In this document: positions 42,758 to 51,805 of the stretch, piece after piece | Position numbering within the stretch: the stretch's first letter is position 1 | How the letters are laid out: every line of letters begins with the position of its first letter | DNA from: Achromobacter kerstersii | GTDB taxonomy: Bacteria > Pseudomonadota > Gammaproteobacteria > Burkholderiales > Burkholderiaceae_B | Direction of reading: 5' to 3' | DNA: 64,000 nucleotides | NCBI RefSeq assembly: GCF_902859595.1 | Contig: NZ_CADIJQ010000010.1 | Span: 1 to 64,000, forward strand | Program-made: the position numbers and the translations under genes | The notes under the pieces: model-generated | Told to the model about the DNA's origin: nothing | Databases searched by the model: none | What the model saw: only the letters and a program-made list of their open reading frames with translations

Positions 42758-42789
42758 CCCGCGGAAGGCATTTCACCTTCCGCGGGTTT
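42758..42789 (+). terminator. Rho-independent terminator
   Basis: CCCGCGGAAGG (42758-42768), 7-nt loop, CCTTCCGCGGG (42776-42786), TTTC. It closes dadA. Confidence 0.85.
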
Positions 42790-42835
42790 CAACGCGCTGA
42801 CCGCGCCGGGTCAATTCGTGCACGGGCAAAAAGCC

Positions 42836-43423
42836 TTACCCCTGCAAGGTCTCGAAAAACGATTCAGCCTCATCACCATTCCCAAGCACCTTGGCAGCTT
42901 CACGAATCGCCGCCTCCCGATACTTCGGCTTTAGTTCCCAATCATCGTCCCGCAAGTCTTCATCGGCGTCATGAAACACGACGCCAATCGCAGCCGCTGC
43001 CGCCGCGAACGTCAGCAGGTCAGGCGCAAATTCATCGGCGGTCCAAGACCCCGCGCCATGGCGCGCGAACAGTATCTGTCCGGTTTGAGTCTCCAGAATG
43101 AACGGGTCGGCGTTCATATCTGCGATCACCAGCCATTCATCCCGCCAATCGGCTACGCGCTGGCCGTTTGACGCATCCCATCGATAACCGGCTTGCAGCG
43201 TCCACAGGCGATGCAGCGGCGGAAAACTGATTGCGGTCTCTGACAGCGTGATGCCCACCGGGCCGACGTTCTCGTGATAGGTCTCGCCCCAGGGGCCGAT
43301 CTGCTCGTAGAAGTCAGCCAATGATTCAGGCAAGGGAATATCGCCGGTCCATGCGCTGCGGGGTTGCGGGCGCAGTTCGCCGAACAGGGAAAATTGTTCT
43401 CGGATCTTGGGAATGGAAATCAT
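42836..43423 (-). CDS. SMI1/KNR4 (SUKH)-like protein
   Basis: A 195-residue cytoplasmic protein. The pattern LPESLADFYEQIGPWGE, then RWDASNGQRVADWRDEWLVIADMNADPFIL, resembles SMI1/KNR4 (SUKH) proteins, which include toxin immunity proteins as well as housekeeping members. No toxin gene is adjacent. The start at 43423 is the only ATG; a TTG at 43438 is in frame. Family assignment is by pattern only. Confidence 0.55.
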   Translation of the reverse strand: MISIPKIREQFSLFGELRPQPRSAWTGDIPLPESLADFYEQIGPWGETYHENVGPVGITLSETAISFPPLHRLWTLQAGYRWDASNGQRVADWRDEWLVIADMNADPFILETQTGQILFARHGAGSWTADEFAPDLLTFAAAAAAIGVVFHDADEDLRDDDWELKPKYREAAIREAAKVLGNGDEAESFFETLQG

Positions 43424-43462
43424 GGCGGCAATGGGCAAATGCGGGAAGACGAATGCCGGGGA

Positions 43463-44038
43463 TTATCGCCGCTCGGTAACGGTGCGAGAAACCGAAGGGG
43501 CCGCCATCAGTAAGTCATAGGGGTTGATTGCCCCGCCGTCATAGATTCCATAGTGCAAATGCGGCGGTGTGCCCTTGGCGTTGCCGGTATTGCCCACATA
43601 CCCCAGCACATCGCCTGGCGCGACCAATTGTCCGCGCTGGATATCTGCATAGCCGTCCAGGTGCGCGTAGTAATGCCGCTGGCGGCCGGGCCCCAGCACC
43701 CACACCACTTGCCCGCCCAGATTGTTGGTGCCGACCTGCATGACGACGCCTTCCGTCGTGGACAGCACGGGCGTCCCGCGCGCCGCAAAGATGTCGATGC
43801 CTTCATGCCGCCGCCCGCCCGCGCGCGCCGCGCCCCAGGTATCGGCCAGCCGCGCAGGCGTGACGCCCTGCACAGGAACCGGCAAAGCGGAAGGCGCTTC
43901 CTGCCATGCCAGCCGCGCCATATGCCACGGCGCACGCGCGGCATCCGGCAGCCGCGGCCATGCCCAAACTGCCAGCGCGGCGACTACAGCCAGGACGACG
44001 ACACGCCGGAGAAAACGCCATAGGGGGTGTGCATTCAT
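43463..44038 (-). CDS. M23 (LytM-type) peptidase, membrane-anchored
   Basis: A 191-residue protein with one N-terminal membrane segment (about 12-28) and an M23 zinc-peptidase domain. Ligands are in RRHEGIDIF (His78, Asp82) and the HLH pair in TPPHLHYGIYD (His160, His162), with HYYAH before them; all are present, so it is probably active. It would cut peptidoglycan cross-links in the periplasm. Translation upstream of 44038 would add a low-complexity stretch from the adjacent array, so 44038 is preferred. Confidence 0.88.
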   Translation of the reverse strand: MNAHPLWRFLRRVVVLAVVAALAVWAWPRLPDAARAPWHMARLAWQEAPSALPVPVQGVTPARLADTWGAARAGGRRHEGIDIFAARGTPVLSTTEGVVMQVGTNNLGGQVVWVLGPGRQRHYYAHLDGYADIQRGQLVAPGDVLGYVGNTGNAKGTPPHLHYGIYDGGAINPYDLLMAAPSVSRTVTERR

Positions 44039-44079
44039 GAAGGGTTCGACGCTTGGCACCCCAGGGGGTTCCCCGCACC

Positions 44080-44153
44080 GCCCCTTCGCCCCTTCGCCCC
44101 CTCGCCCTTCGCCCCCTCGCCCTTCGCCCTTCACCCCCTCGCCTGCCCCCTCG
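44080..44153. repeat. 8-9-bp repeat CGCCCCYT
   Basis: About nine CGCCCCTT / CGCCCCCT / CGCCCTT units run from 44080 up to the stop codon of the lactonase gene (44154, minus strand), filling most of the gap between it and the M23 gene. Confidence 0.75.
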
Positions 44154-45371
44154 TTACACGAACACCAGACAAACCGGCGTCGCCACCTGGGCGACCACGT
44201 CCGGGTCTCCCAGGCGCCCGCTCGGACCGTCTACGCGCAGGCGCAGAATCGAGTCGCCCTTTTGGTTTAGCGCATACACGCTGCCGCCGTCTGGCGACAT
44301 GCTTAGCGCGCGCGGGAAGCGCAGCCCTTCGGTCCAGGTTTGCACACGGGTCAGCGCGCCGTCTGCGCCGACGGCGAAGACGGCGATGCTGTCTGCCTGG
44401 GGGTGGTCGTTCTGCACGCGGCGCGTGGACGCATAGAGGTAGCGGCCGGACGGATGGATCAGCAGGGACGCCGCATTGGCCGCGCCGGTAAAGCCTGCGG
44501 GCGTGGCCGGCACGATGTGGCGCGGTTCCAGGACGCGGCCTGCCCGGGCGTCGTATCCCAAGCACGCGATCGTGGCGTCCAGCTCGTTGACGACATACAG
44601 CAGCTTGCCGCCAGGATGCAGCGCGAGGTGCCGGGGGCCGCTGCCGGCCGGCAATGCCGTGCGGCCGGCCAGGGCCAAGCGGCCGTCTTCCAGGGTGAAC
44701 AGATTGATGCGGTCACTGCCCAGGTCGGTGGCCAGCACGCGTTGGCCGGTAGGGTCGAACAGCACCATGTGCGGATGCGCGGATTCCTGTTCCGGGCGCG
44801 GGCCCGAACCGGTTTCCTTGACGATGCCTGAGACGGAACCCAGTGACCCGTCGCGATGGATTGGCAACACGTTGTAGGTGCCACCCAGGTACTGCGCGGT
44901 GACCAGATGGCGGCCGTCGGGCGATACGGCCAAGTGTGCGGGCGCGGTGCTGGCCAACGACAGCGGCTGCCGGTTCAGCAGGTGCAACGTGCCATCGTTC
45001 TCGTTGATGGCATAGGCTTCCGCGGTGCCTCGGGGCAGGCCTTCCCAGTGATCGATTTCATTGATGGCGTACAGAAATCGTTGTGACGGATGGACCGCAA
45101 GGAACGACGGATTGACGCTTTGCACGACCTGAACCAGGCGCCATTCGTCCGCGCGCAATGCAAAGACGTGGATACCTGCGGAAGGCGGCCCGCCGGCGGT
45201 GCCGCCCGGCGCGTCATGCGTATAGGTGCCCACGTAGGCAAAGCGGACAGGGTCCGCGGCAGATGCCGTGGCGCCCATCGCCGACAGCCACGGCCCCACC
45301 GCGCCTGCGGCCGATAAGCCGCCGGCGAACTGAATGAAGGATCTGCGCGGCGCACTCGAAAGGGAGTTCAT
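44154..45371 (-). CDS. Lactonase family beta-propeller (6-phosphogluconolactonase-like), exported
   Basis: A 405-residue seven-bladed propeller of the YbhE/lactonase family. Repeated strands read HLAVSPDGRHLVTAQYLGG, HLALHPGGKLLYVVNELD and LLIHPSGRYLYASTRR. A twin-arginine-like signal (PRRSFIQFAGGLSAAGA) directs it outside the cytoplasm, so it is unlikely to be the pentose-pathway enzyme. It lies 31 bp downstream of the flavin oxidase gene, and may hydrolyse the lactone that such an oxidase makes from a sugar. That link is inferred. Confidence 0.9.
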   Translation of the reverse strand: MNSLSSAPRRSFIQFAGGLSAAGAVGPWLSAMGATASAADPVRFAYVGTYTHDAPGGTAGGPPSAGIHVFALRADEWRLVQVVQSVNPSFLAVHPSQRFLYAINEIDHWEGLPRGTAEAYAINENDGTLHLLNRQPLSLASTAPAHLAVSPDGRHLVTAQYLGGTYNVLPIHRDGSLGSVSGIVKETGSGPRPEQESAHPHMVLFDPTGQRVLATDLGSDRINLFTLEDGRLALAGRTALPAGSGPRHLALHPGGKLLYVVNELDATIACLGYDARAGRVLEPRHIVPATPAGFTGAANAASLLIHPSGRYLYASTRRVQNDHPQADSIAVFAVGADGALTRVQTWTEGLRFPRALSMSPDGGSVYALNQKGDSILRLRVDGPSGRLGDPDVVAQVATPVCLVFV

Positions 45372-45402
45372 GACAGGTTCCGGCAAGGCAAGCCGCGCGC
45401 CA

Positions 45403-46923
45403 TCATGGGCGCACCGACATCGCGTGGTGGAAGATATTGTTGGGATCGTAGCGGCGCTTGACCTGTTGCAGGAAGGGGTACAACCCGCCGTCGCCGTAAT
45501 ACAGCTGCGGCCAGAACGGATAGGCCAGCATGTCGCGGTCGGGGTAGTTGATGTAGCAACCCTGATAGCGGCTGCCCGGATACGGCGTGCCTGCGTAGGC
45601 CGCGTCCAGCCCCGGGCCGGTATAAACGTCGCGATAGAAATCCGCCATCCAGCGCAAGTGCATGGCGTCGTGATCGGCGTTGTTCCAATAGGTTTGATAC
45701 TGAAGCTTCATGACGGAGTCGCGTTGATGAACGGCCGTGTCCCGTAGGCGTTCAGGCCGGTTGATGGCGCCGCCATACGAATCCACCTGCAACAGCGACT
45801 GCCGCAGATCGGCGCCAGGCACGTCACGCGTCAGGTGCGCGTAAATGCGCGCGGACTCGTGCGCCGTGAAGTTGCCCTTCATATAGGCCGACTTGTATTT
45901 GCCCCGCTGGTTCGGCCCCGAGCCGTTCAGCGTTTGCGTGGCCGCGAGCCAGTCGTAGCGGATGACCGTGTGGGGTTCGCTACAGAGCAAGTCGCCGCCC
46001 AAGCGCGGACGCGGCAGGCCCGGCGTGGTGGCGCGCGCGGCAACGGGCGCACACGGACGAAAGCGGTCGAGGAAGTCTTGCAGCACGCTCAAGTTACGGC
46101 ACGTGCCATCCGGATTGCAGAACTGCACGATCATCACGATCTGCCCGGCGGCTTGATGCGTGAGCTTCAGCAATGAAAACATGCCCCAGGTGTCGGCGTC
46201 CCGGCCCCGCGTGTCCCAGTAGCCGCCGTAGATATCCAGCAACTGCGCAAAGCGGGCGGGCGTCATGCCCGCCCAGTCGAACGCAACGGTGGCGATGGCC
46301 ACTTCGCGCGGCGCTTGCGGCAGCGTGGCGAACCCATAGCTGGTGATGACGCCAAAGTTTCCGCCGCCCGCGCCGCGGCAGGCGCGGAACAAGTCCGCAT
46401 CGTGCGTGGCGTTGACCGTGCGCGGCACGACTTGCCCGCTGGCGTCCACGGTCAGGATGTCGACGGCGCTTAGCCAATCGGACGCCAGCCCTTGCAGGCG
46501 TGACAACAAGCCGTAGCCCCCGCCGCTGATGTGGCCGCCCGCCCCCACCGAATAGCAGGAGCCGCCGGGCAACGACACGCCGTAGCGCTTGTACAAGTCT
46601 TGATCGCCATTCCAGTTTTGTGAGCCGGCCGCAATGCGTAGCAGCCCGTCGGCCGATGGCGGCACGCGGTCAAGCAGGCTCAAGTCCAGGATGGCGCCGC
46701 CCGGGTTATTCGAGACGAAGTCTTCGTAGCAATGGCCGCCGCTGCGCACCGTGGGGCGCATGCCTGCGGCGACGATGCGGGCCAATGCAGCGGCCGCCTC
46801 TTCGGGGGTTTCACAGAGTTCGATGCGGGAGGCGGCCTCACCGGGCTGGGCCGGCCACCGCAGGTTGAAGCCTTTTTTAAGGGTGGTGTAGCGGGGATCG
46901 CCCGGCATTACGCTGATGCTCAT
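45403..46923 (-). CDS. FAD-linked oxidoreductase with BBE domain, bicovalent flavin predicted
   Basis: A 506-residue berberine-bridge-type flavoprotein: FAD-binding domain at about 30-190, substrate domain, and BBE tail [18 protein letters not shown]... [11 protein letters not shown]. His64 in SGGHCYED and Cys123 in [12 protein letters not shown] match the two residues that attach FAD covalently in this family. Start 46923 has GGGAGGCG upstream. Family members oxidise sugars to lactones or carry out oxidative cyclisation; the adjacent lactonase favours a sugar oxidase. No signal peptide is visible. Confidence 0.9.
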   Translation of the reverse strand: MSISVMPGDPRYTTLKKGFNLRWPAQPGEAASRIELCETPEEAAAALARIVAAGMRPTVRSGGHCYEDFVSNNPGGAILDLSLLDRVPPSADGLLRIAAGSQNWNGDQDLYKRYGVSLPGGSCYSVGAGGHISGGGYGLLSRLQGLASDWLSAVDILTVDASGQVVPRTVNATHDADLFRACRGAGGGNFGVITSYGFATLPQAPREVAIATVAFDWAGMTPARFAQLLDIYGGYWDTRGRDADTWGMFSLLKLTHQAAGQIVMIVQFCNPDGTCRNLSVLQDFLDRFRPCAPVAARATTPGLPRPRLGGDLLCSEPHTVIRYDWLAATQTLNGSGPNQRGKYKSAYMKGNFTAHESARIYAHLTRDVPGADLRQSLLQVDSYGGAINRPERLRDTAVHQRDSVMKLQYQTYWNNADHDAMHLRWMADFYRDVYTGPGLDAAYAGTPYPGSRYQGCYINYPDRDMLAYPFWPQLYYGDGGLYPFLQQVKRRYDPNNIFHHAMSVRP

Positions 46924-47005
46924 CTTGACTCGCCTCCCGGGCCGCATGCTTGGCCACGACGCGTCAAGGATAGGCCGAGAGCCCGCCGAAGATCTGTAAG
47001 AGGAG

Positions 47006-47096
47006 TCCGATTTTTCCACGTCCGATTTTTCGACGTCCGATGTTTCGACGTCCGATTTTTCAATCGTCCGATTTTTCAACGTCCGATGTTTGCGCC
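47006..47096. repeat. 15-bp array TCCGATTTTTCGACG
   Basis: TCCGAT recurs at 47006, 47021, 47036, 47051, 47067 and 47082 (spacing 15, one 16), each with four or five T after it. It lies between the flavin oxidase start and the end of the GlxA-type gene. Confidence 0.88.
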
Positions 47097-47141
47097 GCCG
47101 ACGCATCGACGATCGCCGCACCGCCCGTCCCCTTGCGGCGT

Positions 47142-48104
47142 CTACTGATACCGCTCGCGATATCCCACGGGCGACATGCCGCAATACTTGTTGAAGATGT
47201 CGCGAAACGCTTTGGTGTCGTTGTAGCCGACCTCATACATGACTTCGGCCACGCTTTTGCGCGAACTCTCCAAGCACTTCTTGGCCGCTTCCACGCGCAC
47301 GCGCTGCACGTACTCGACGATGCTGTTGCCGGTGGCCTGACGAAAGCGGCGTTCCAATGTGCGGCGGCCCAGCGCGTGACGATCGGCCAGATCTTCCACC
47401 GTGATTTTTTCTGTATAGCGCCCTTCGATATACGTCTGCACCGCGCGCACGACGTCGTCAGCGTGGGCCTTCTGGCCCATGAACACGGCGAACGGCAATT
47501 GGCTTTGCCGGCTCCAGTCCAGCTGAAAATACTTGGCGCACCAGATGGCGGTGTCGCGGTCGGTGTATTTTTCGATCAGGTGCAAGACCAGATGCGCGGC
47601 GGAGAAGGCGCCGCCGCTGGTGTAGACGCCATTTTCGGCCATGACGACGCGGTCGCTCGTCCACTGCACGTTGGGGAACAGGCTGGCGTACAGGTTCTGC
47701 GCCACCCAATGCACGACGGCCTGTTGGCCATCCAGCACGCCGCCCGCCGCCAACAACGCAGCGCCCATGCACAGGCTGGCCACTTCGCCGCCGTTGCGGT
47801 GATGGCGGGCCAACCAATCGATGAGTTCGCGGTTGGACAACACGGCGTCGGACACCGCGCCCAGCAAGGGCGGCGCAATGCAGATATCAACGTCTGGCGC
47901 ATCGGCCAGCACCATATCGGCCTGCACCCGGATGCGCCCGTCATCCAGGCTGACTTCACGCGTGAGCGCCAGCGTGCGCACCGTGAATTGGGGCGGGCGG
48001 CCACGTGCGGCAAGGTATTCGTTGGCCACCAGGAAACCGTGGCGTGCAGTTTCCAACGAGGCGATATTCGCACCCGTCGGCAAAAGAAAGGCGACGTTTT
48101 TCAT
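47142..48104 (-). CDS. GlxA-type transcriptional regulator (DJ-1/PfpI + AraC HTH)
   Basis: A 320-residue regulator. The N-terminal DJ-1/PfpI-like domain has [19 protein letters not shown], placing a Cys at the nucleophile-elbow position; the C-terminal AraC double HTH spans [20 protein letters not shown] and [16 protein letters not shown]. Starts at 48104 or 48116 are both possible. It reads toward the flavin oxidase and lactonase genes and may control them or the divergent DUF1428 gene. Confidence 0.92.
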   Translation of the reverse strand: MKNVAFLLPTGANIASLETARHGFLVANEYLAARGRPPQFTVRTLALTREVSLDDGRIRVQADMVLADAPDVDICIAPPLLGAVSDAVLSNRELIDWLARHHRNGGEVASLCMGAALLAAGGVLDGQQAVVHWVAQNLYASLFPNVQWTSDRVVMAENGVYTSGGAFSAAHLVLHLIEKYTDRDTAIWCAKYFQLDWSRQSQLPFAVFMGQKAHADDVVRAVQTYIEGRYTEKITVEDLADRHALGRRTLERRFRQATGNSIVEYVQRVRVEAAKKCLESSRKSVAEVMYEVGYNDTKAFRDIFNKYCGMSPVGYRERYQ

Positions 48105-48287
48105 GCCGATAAGCATACGCCTGAGAGGTGTCGCAATCCACCCGCAAGAATGTCGCAAATCCCTATCTGAAACCGTCGTCAATCCCGATACAGTGGCATC
48201 TACCGGCTGTCAGGCCGGGCAGGCATCGGCCATGGCCAGCGGGCGTGGCCGGCGCCTGTAGAACAACAGGGATCAAAGGAGTGGCAG

Positions 48288-48644
48288 ATGGAAAAGTACA
48301 TAGATGGTTACCTGCTTGCCGTGCCGAAAGCGAACTTGTCTACCTACGTCGACATGGCCAACAAGGCCAAGGTGGTGTGGCTGGAACATGGGGCGCTGGA
48401 TTACCGCGAATGCGTGGCCGACGACATCGACAAGGAAGGGTTTGCGTCGTTCTCGAAGGCGGCTGGCGCGCAGGACGGAGAAACGGTGGTGTTCGCCTGG
48501 ATTCTTTACGAGAACAAGGCTGAACGCGACCGCATCAACGAGAAAGTCATGGCGGACCCCCGCTTGAATGACATGGCCTGCGAAGGCGTGTTCGATTTCA
48601 AGCGGATGCATTGGGGCGGATTCAGCACCTTGGTCGCCAAGTAA
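48288..48644 (+). CDS. DUF1428 family protein (YbaA-like)
   Basis: A 118-residue protein of the DUF1428 dimeric alpha/beta-barrel group, opening MEKYIDGYLLAVPKANLSTY and containing VFAWILYENKAERDRINEKV. Function unknown; such proteins are often linked to dehalogenation or glyoxalase-like chemistry by context. GGAGTGGCAG precedes the start. Confidence 0.9.
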   Translation: MEKYIDGYLLAVPKANLSTYVDMANKAKVVWLEHGALDYRECVADDIDKEGFASFSKAAGAQDGETVVFAWILYENKAERDRINEKVMADPRLNDMACEGVFDFKRMHWGGFSTLVAK

Positions 48645-48715
48645 AAAATAAAACGGGCGGCGTGTCGATATTGGCACTCCCCGTTCGTCGTAGTAGCAGG
48701 AGGACTCGCCCCCAC

Positions 48716-48770
48716 ATCGCATTGCATCGCAGTGCATCGCATCGCTTTGCATCGCATTGCATTGCATTGC
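48716..48770. repeat. 5-bp array, 11 units of ATYGC
   Basis: Eleven units in exact 5-bp phase (ATCGC, ATTGC, with AGTGC and TTTGC variants) lie between the DUF1428 and VOC genes, 52 bp before the VOC start. Confidence 0.88.
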
Positions 48771-48821
48771 GGCAGGCCGGTCCGTCCCCCACCGCTCATT
48801 CAACGTATTTGGAGACGCATC

Positions 48822-49319
48822 ATGGCTACCCCTGCAACGCAGCCCATTCCCGAAGGCATGCACACCGTCACCGCGCACATCGTGTGCGAAGGCGCGTCGG
48901 ACGCGATCGCTTTCTACAAGAAGGCGTTCAATGCCGAAGAGCTGGCACGCCTGCCCGGCCCCAACGGCAAGATCATGCACGCGGCCATCCGCATCGGCGA
49001 TTCCGTGGTGATGCTGATGGATGACTTTCCCGAATGGGGCAGCCTGGGTCCGAAGGCGCTGAAGGGTTCGCCCGTGACGCTGCACCTGTACGTCAAAGAC
49101 GTGGACGCCGCCATGAAGCAGGCGACGGATGCGGGCGCCACCGTTGCAATGCCCGTTGCCGACATGTTCTGGGGCGACCGCTATGGCCAGGTGATCGACC
49201 CTTGCGGTCACCGCTGGTCGATCGCCACGCACAAGTTCGATTATTCGCCCGAAGAAATCCAGCAGAACATGGCGAAGATGGGTGAGATGAGCGGTTGCGG
49301 CGACGCGGCTAAAAAATAA
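48822..49319 (+). CDS. VOC/glyoxalase-fold protein (PhnB-like)
   Basis: A 165-residue vicinal-oxygen-chelate protein: HIVCEGASDAIAFYKKAFNAE, MHAAIRIGDSVVMLMDD, and DRYGQVIDPCGHRWSIATH, the PhnB-like pattern. Members include DinB-linked and antibiotic-resistance-like proteins; the substrate is unknown. GGAG lies ten bases before the ATG. Confidence 0.9.
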   Translation: MATPATQPIPEGMHTVTAHIVCEGASDAIAFYKKAFNAEELARLPGPNGKIMHAAIRIGDSVVMLMDDFPEWGSLGPKALKGSPVTLHLYVKDVDAAMKQATDAGATVAMPVADMFWGDRYGQVIDPCGHRWSIATHKFDYSPEEIQQNMAKMGEMSGCGDAAKK

Positions 49320-49373
49320 GCCCTGCGTCCGGGCCGGCACGACGCCGTCCCGGCCGGCATGGCCCTGGCTGCT

Positions 49374-49475
49374 TGGACCGGCTTGCGTGGACCGACCTGC
49401 GTGGACCGGCCTGCGTGGACCGAGAGCTGCATGGACGGGCCTGCTTGCACCCGCCTGCATGGACCTGCATGAACG
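49374..49475. repeat. 14-bp array TGGACCGGCCTGCG
   Basis: TGGACC recurs at 49374, 49388, 49402 and 49416 with exact 14-bp spacing, then less regularly at 49432 and 49460. It fills the convergent gap up to the DUF1993 stop. The unit, rotated, is CGGCCTGCGTGGAC, twelve of fourteen bases shared with the unit at 37517. Confidence 0.85.
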
Positions 49476-49991
49476 CTATTGAGGCGTGTACGGTCCCAGG
49501 AAATCCAGCTTGCCGATTTTGACTCCCGCGTTGCGCAAGATTGCATACGCGGTCGTCACGTGGAAATAGAAGTTGGGCAGCGCGAACGTCAGCAGATACG
49601 TATCGCCCTGGAACTCGGGTTTGAAGTCGCCGAAGTTCACGACGATCTTGCGGGATTCCGCGCCTTCGACTTGCTCGGGCGTCACCGTTTGCAGATAGGC
49701 GATGGTGTCGGCGATGCGCTGCTGCAATTGCGCAAACGTAGTTTCCTCATCCGGAAACTTGGGCGCCTGCCCTTGCGACAAGCGCTGAACGGCAAATTTG
49801 GCGGCGTCGCTGGCGCGCTGGATCTGGCCGGACAAGGGATACATATCGGGCGCGAGCCGCGCGTTGACGAGTTCAGACGGATCGAACCCCGCGGCGTCGG
49901 CGTGGGCCGCTGCTTTTTCCAGCAACGAGGCCAGCACGGTCATGCCGCGGATGAAGACAGGCACAGAGACCTGATAGACAGAAAGAGTCAT
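49476..49991 (-). CDS. DUF1993 family protein
   Basis: A 171-residue protein of the DUF1993 (DinB-like four-helix) family: SVPVFIRGMTVLASLLEKA, LAPDMYPLSGQIQRASDAAK and a final FYFHVTTAYAILRNAGVKIGK are the conserved segments. Start 49991 is used. Function unknown. Confidence 0.9.
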   Translation of the reverse strand: MTLSVYQVSVPVFIRGMTVLASLLEKAAAHADAAGFDPSELVNARLAPDMYPLSGQIQRASDAAKFAVQRLSQGQAPKFPDEETTFAQLQQRIADTIAYLQTVTPEQVEGAESRKIVVNFGDFKPEFQGDTYLLTFALPNFYFHVTTAYAILRNAGVKIGKLDFLGPYTPQ

Positions 49992-50198
49992 GGCGATAAT
50001 TTCCAAAGTTGGCCCACGCTAGGGGCCGGCCTGAACGGCGCCCACTCGGGCGCTTTACGGGTCAGGGGGGTCACGGGAATCAGGGGGATCGGGGATGCGC
50101 AGATCTTACTGCCGCGCCCTGCCGAATCCCGCCCGTGCCCGTCGACATCAGCATTCTCAAAAGACGAACAATCGCCACGAATGACGAACTTTCACGCC

Positions 50199-51317
50199 CT
50201 ACGGCGCGATCTTCCCGGCCCCGGTGCGCCGCAGGCTTTGAAAGAACCGCCAGACCAGCGCCGACGCATCCGGCCCGCCGCCCGCATGGTATTTCACCGA
50301 GGCATCGCCGCCGCTCCACGCATGTTCCAGCCGCGTGATTTCGCATAGCCGCAATACGGTCTTGCGTCCGCGCATCATGTCCAGCCGACGGTACGCCTTT
50401 TCGGTGCCCAGGCCCAGCACGCGTTCCATCGGCACGTCTTCCGGACGCAGATCATTCAAGGCGCGGAATTGTTCGAACAATTGCTTGGCATTGCGCGGCG
50501 CTACCGCCGGGTCCAGCTGACCTTGCAGGATCAGCGCTGGCATGCCCAATTGGAAAACGGCGGGGTCCGACACGCCTTCCAGAATGGGCAACAACGGTTT
50601 CACCGACCCGCGCCGCATCGTGCTGATGCCGTTGGCGGCGGTGTGCGCGTCGCCCACGACCGGGCCGGAATGCATGGCCACCGCGGCAACCAGCGACGGA
50701 TGCCGCAAGGCGACGAGTGCCGCCATGCCCGCCCCCGCCGACATTCCGGCGACGTAGACGCGTTCGGGGTCCAGCCCATGGCGCGCGACTTCGGACCGGA
50801 TCAACGCCGCGATCAGATCGGCCTCGCCCCCGCCATGCTGGTCATCGGGCTGAAACCAGCGCCAGCAGCGCTGCACCTGGCGCGTCATGGACTGTTGCGG
50901 ATACAGCACCATGAAGCCGCCGGCATCCGCCCATTGATTCATGCGCGTGCCACGCGCAAAGGACAGTGACGTCTGCCGGCAGCCGTGCAGCATCACCACC
51001 ACCGGCAGGCCGGTCTTGGCTGCGGCAAGCGGCGTGTAGCGAGCGAAAGCCAACTGCCGCCCTGCCCCATCGGAGAACTGCCGCGAGGCTTCCCAGCGCC
51101 CGCCGCCCAGCGATGAGACCGCAGGCGTGCGTGACGGGGGGCTGGCGGATGCAGAGCTGGCGGACGATGTGCTGCCCGCTGCTGGCTTGGCCGTCGACTT
51201 GCGCGCCGCAGCGCGTTTGCGGGCGGGCTTGGGCGACGCCATGCGTAACGCGGCGCGCTGGAGCTTGCTTAATTTCTTGGCGGCTTTGAAAAACAGACTG
51301 GTAAAACTGCGTGCCAT
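50199..51317 (-). CDS. PHB depolymerase-family esterase
   Basis: A 372-residue esterase of the polyhydroxybutyrate-depolymerase/LpqC type. The oxyanion HGC is at 111-113 and the nucleophile elbow GMSAGAG puts the Ser at 193; a C-terminal LEHAWSGGD holds the likely catalytic His. The first ~75 residues are Lys/Ala/Ser-rich and not a signal peptide, suggesting binding to intracellular granules or an unstructured arm. Length fits the family plus this arm. Confidence 0.88.
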   Translation of the reverse strand: MARSFTSLFFKAAKKLSKLQRAALRMASPKPARKRAAARKSTAKPAAGSTSSASSASASPPSRTPAVSSLGGGRWEASRQFSDGAGRQLAFARYTPLAAAKTGLPVVVMLHGCRQTSLSFARGTRMNQWADAGGFMVLYPQQSMTRQVQRCWRWFQPDDQHGGGEADLIAALIRSEVARHGLDPERVYVAGMSAGAGMAALVALRHPSLVAAVAMHSGPVVGDAHTAANGISTMRRGSVKPLLPILEGVSDPAVFQLGMPALILQGQLDPAVAPRNAKQLFEQFRALNDLRPEDVPMERVLGLGTEKAYRRLDMMRGRKTVLRLCEITRLEHAWSGGDASVKYHAGGGPDASALVWRFFQSLRRTGAGKIAP

Positions 51318-51345
51318 TGCGAGGCCTCGGCCAGTAAACCTTCTC

Positions 51346-51525
51346 TTAGAACCTCGGGGCCGGGCCGGGACCGCCCGTCAGCAATTGCAGACAGGACATC
51401 AACGCGACGGCGATGGTGAGTATTGACAATACCCTGAGCACTTTACTGGAGTCGGGACGCGTCAACATGTCTGTCATGCGTGTGATGATGTAAGCCCCTA
51501 CCATTAAGCCAATTGCCGGAATCAT
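51346..51525 (-). CDS. Small two-segment membrane protein
   Basis: A 59-residue protein starting at the ATG at 51525, behind GGGGAGG. It has two hydrophobic segments: MIPAIGLMVGAYIITR, then VLSILTIAVALMSCLQLL. It lies 28 bp upstream of the esterase gene on the same strand and is probably co-transcribed. Function unknown. Confidence 0.7.
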   Translation of the reverse strand: MIPAIGLMVGAYIITRMTDMLTRPDSSKVLRVLSILTIAVALMSCLQLLTGGPGPAPRF

Positions 51526-51805
51526 GGTGCCTCCCCTTGGAGATCTGTTTGCGGACGGGCTCGTGCGCTGCCGCGTGTGCGAGCCCAGAAAAAAGAACGT
51601 CTGCACCGCCTCTTGGGGCGGATCATTTTGTGCGTGAAATGTATCACACAGTAACTTTCGCGCCGCCCATCAAACAGTGATCAACGCCGCCTTGCTTGCC
51701 CTACATCAAACGGGCCCCGCATCGCAGGCAACGAGAGGCGCCGCGCACTTGAGCACACGCCGCAAAGCGCCTAAGGTGGACACTTCGCATCAACAAGACG
51801 CATTC

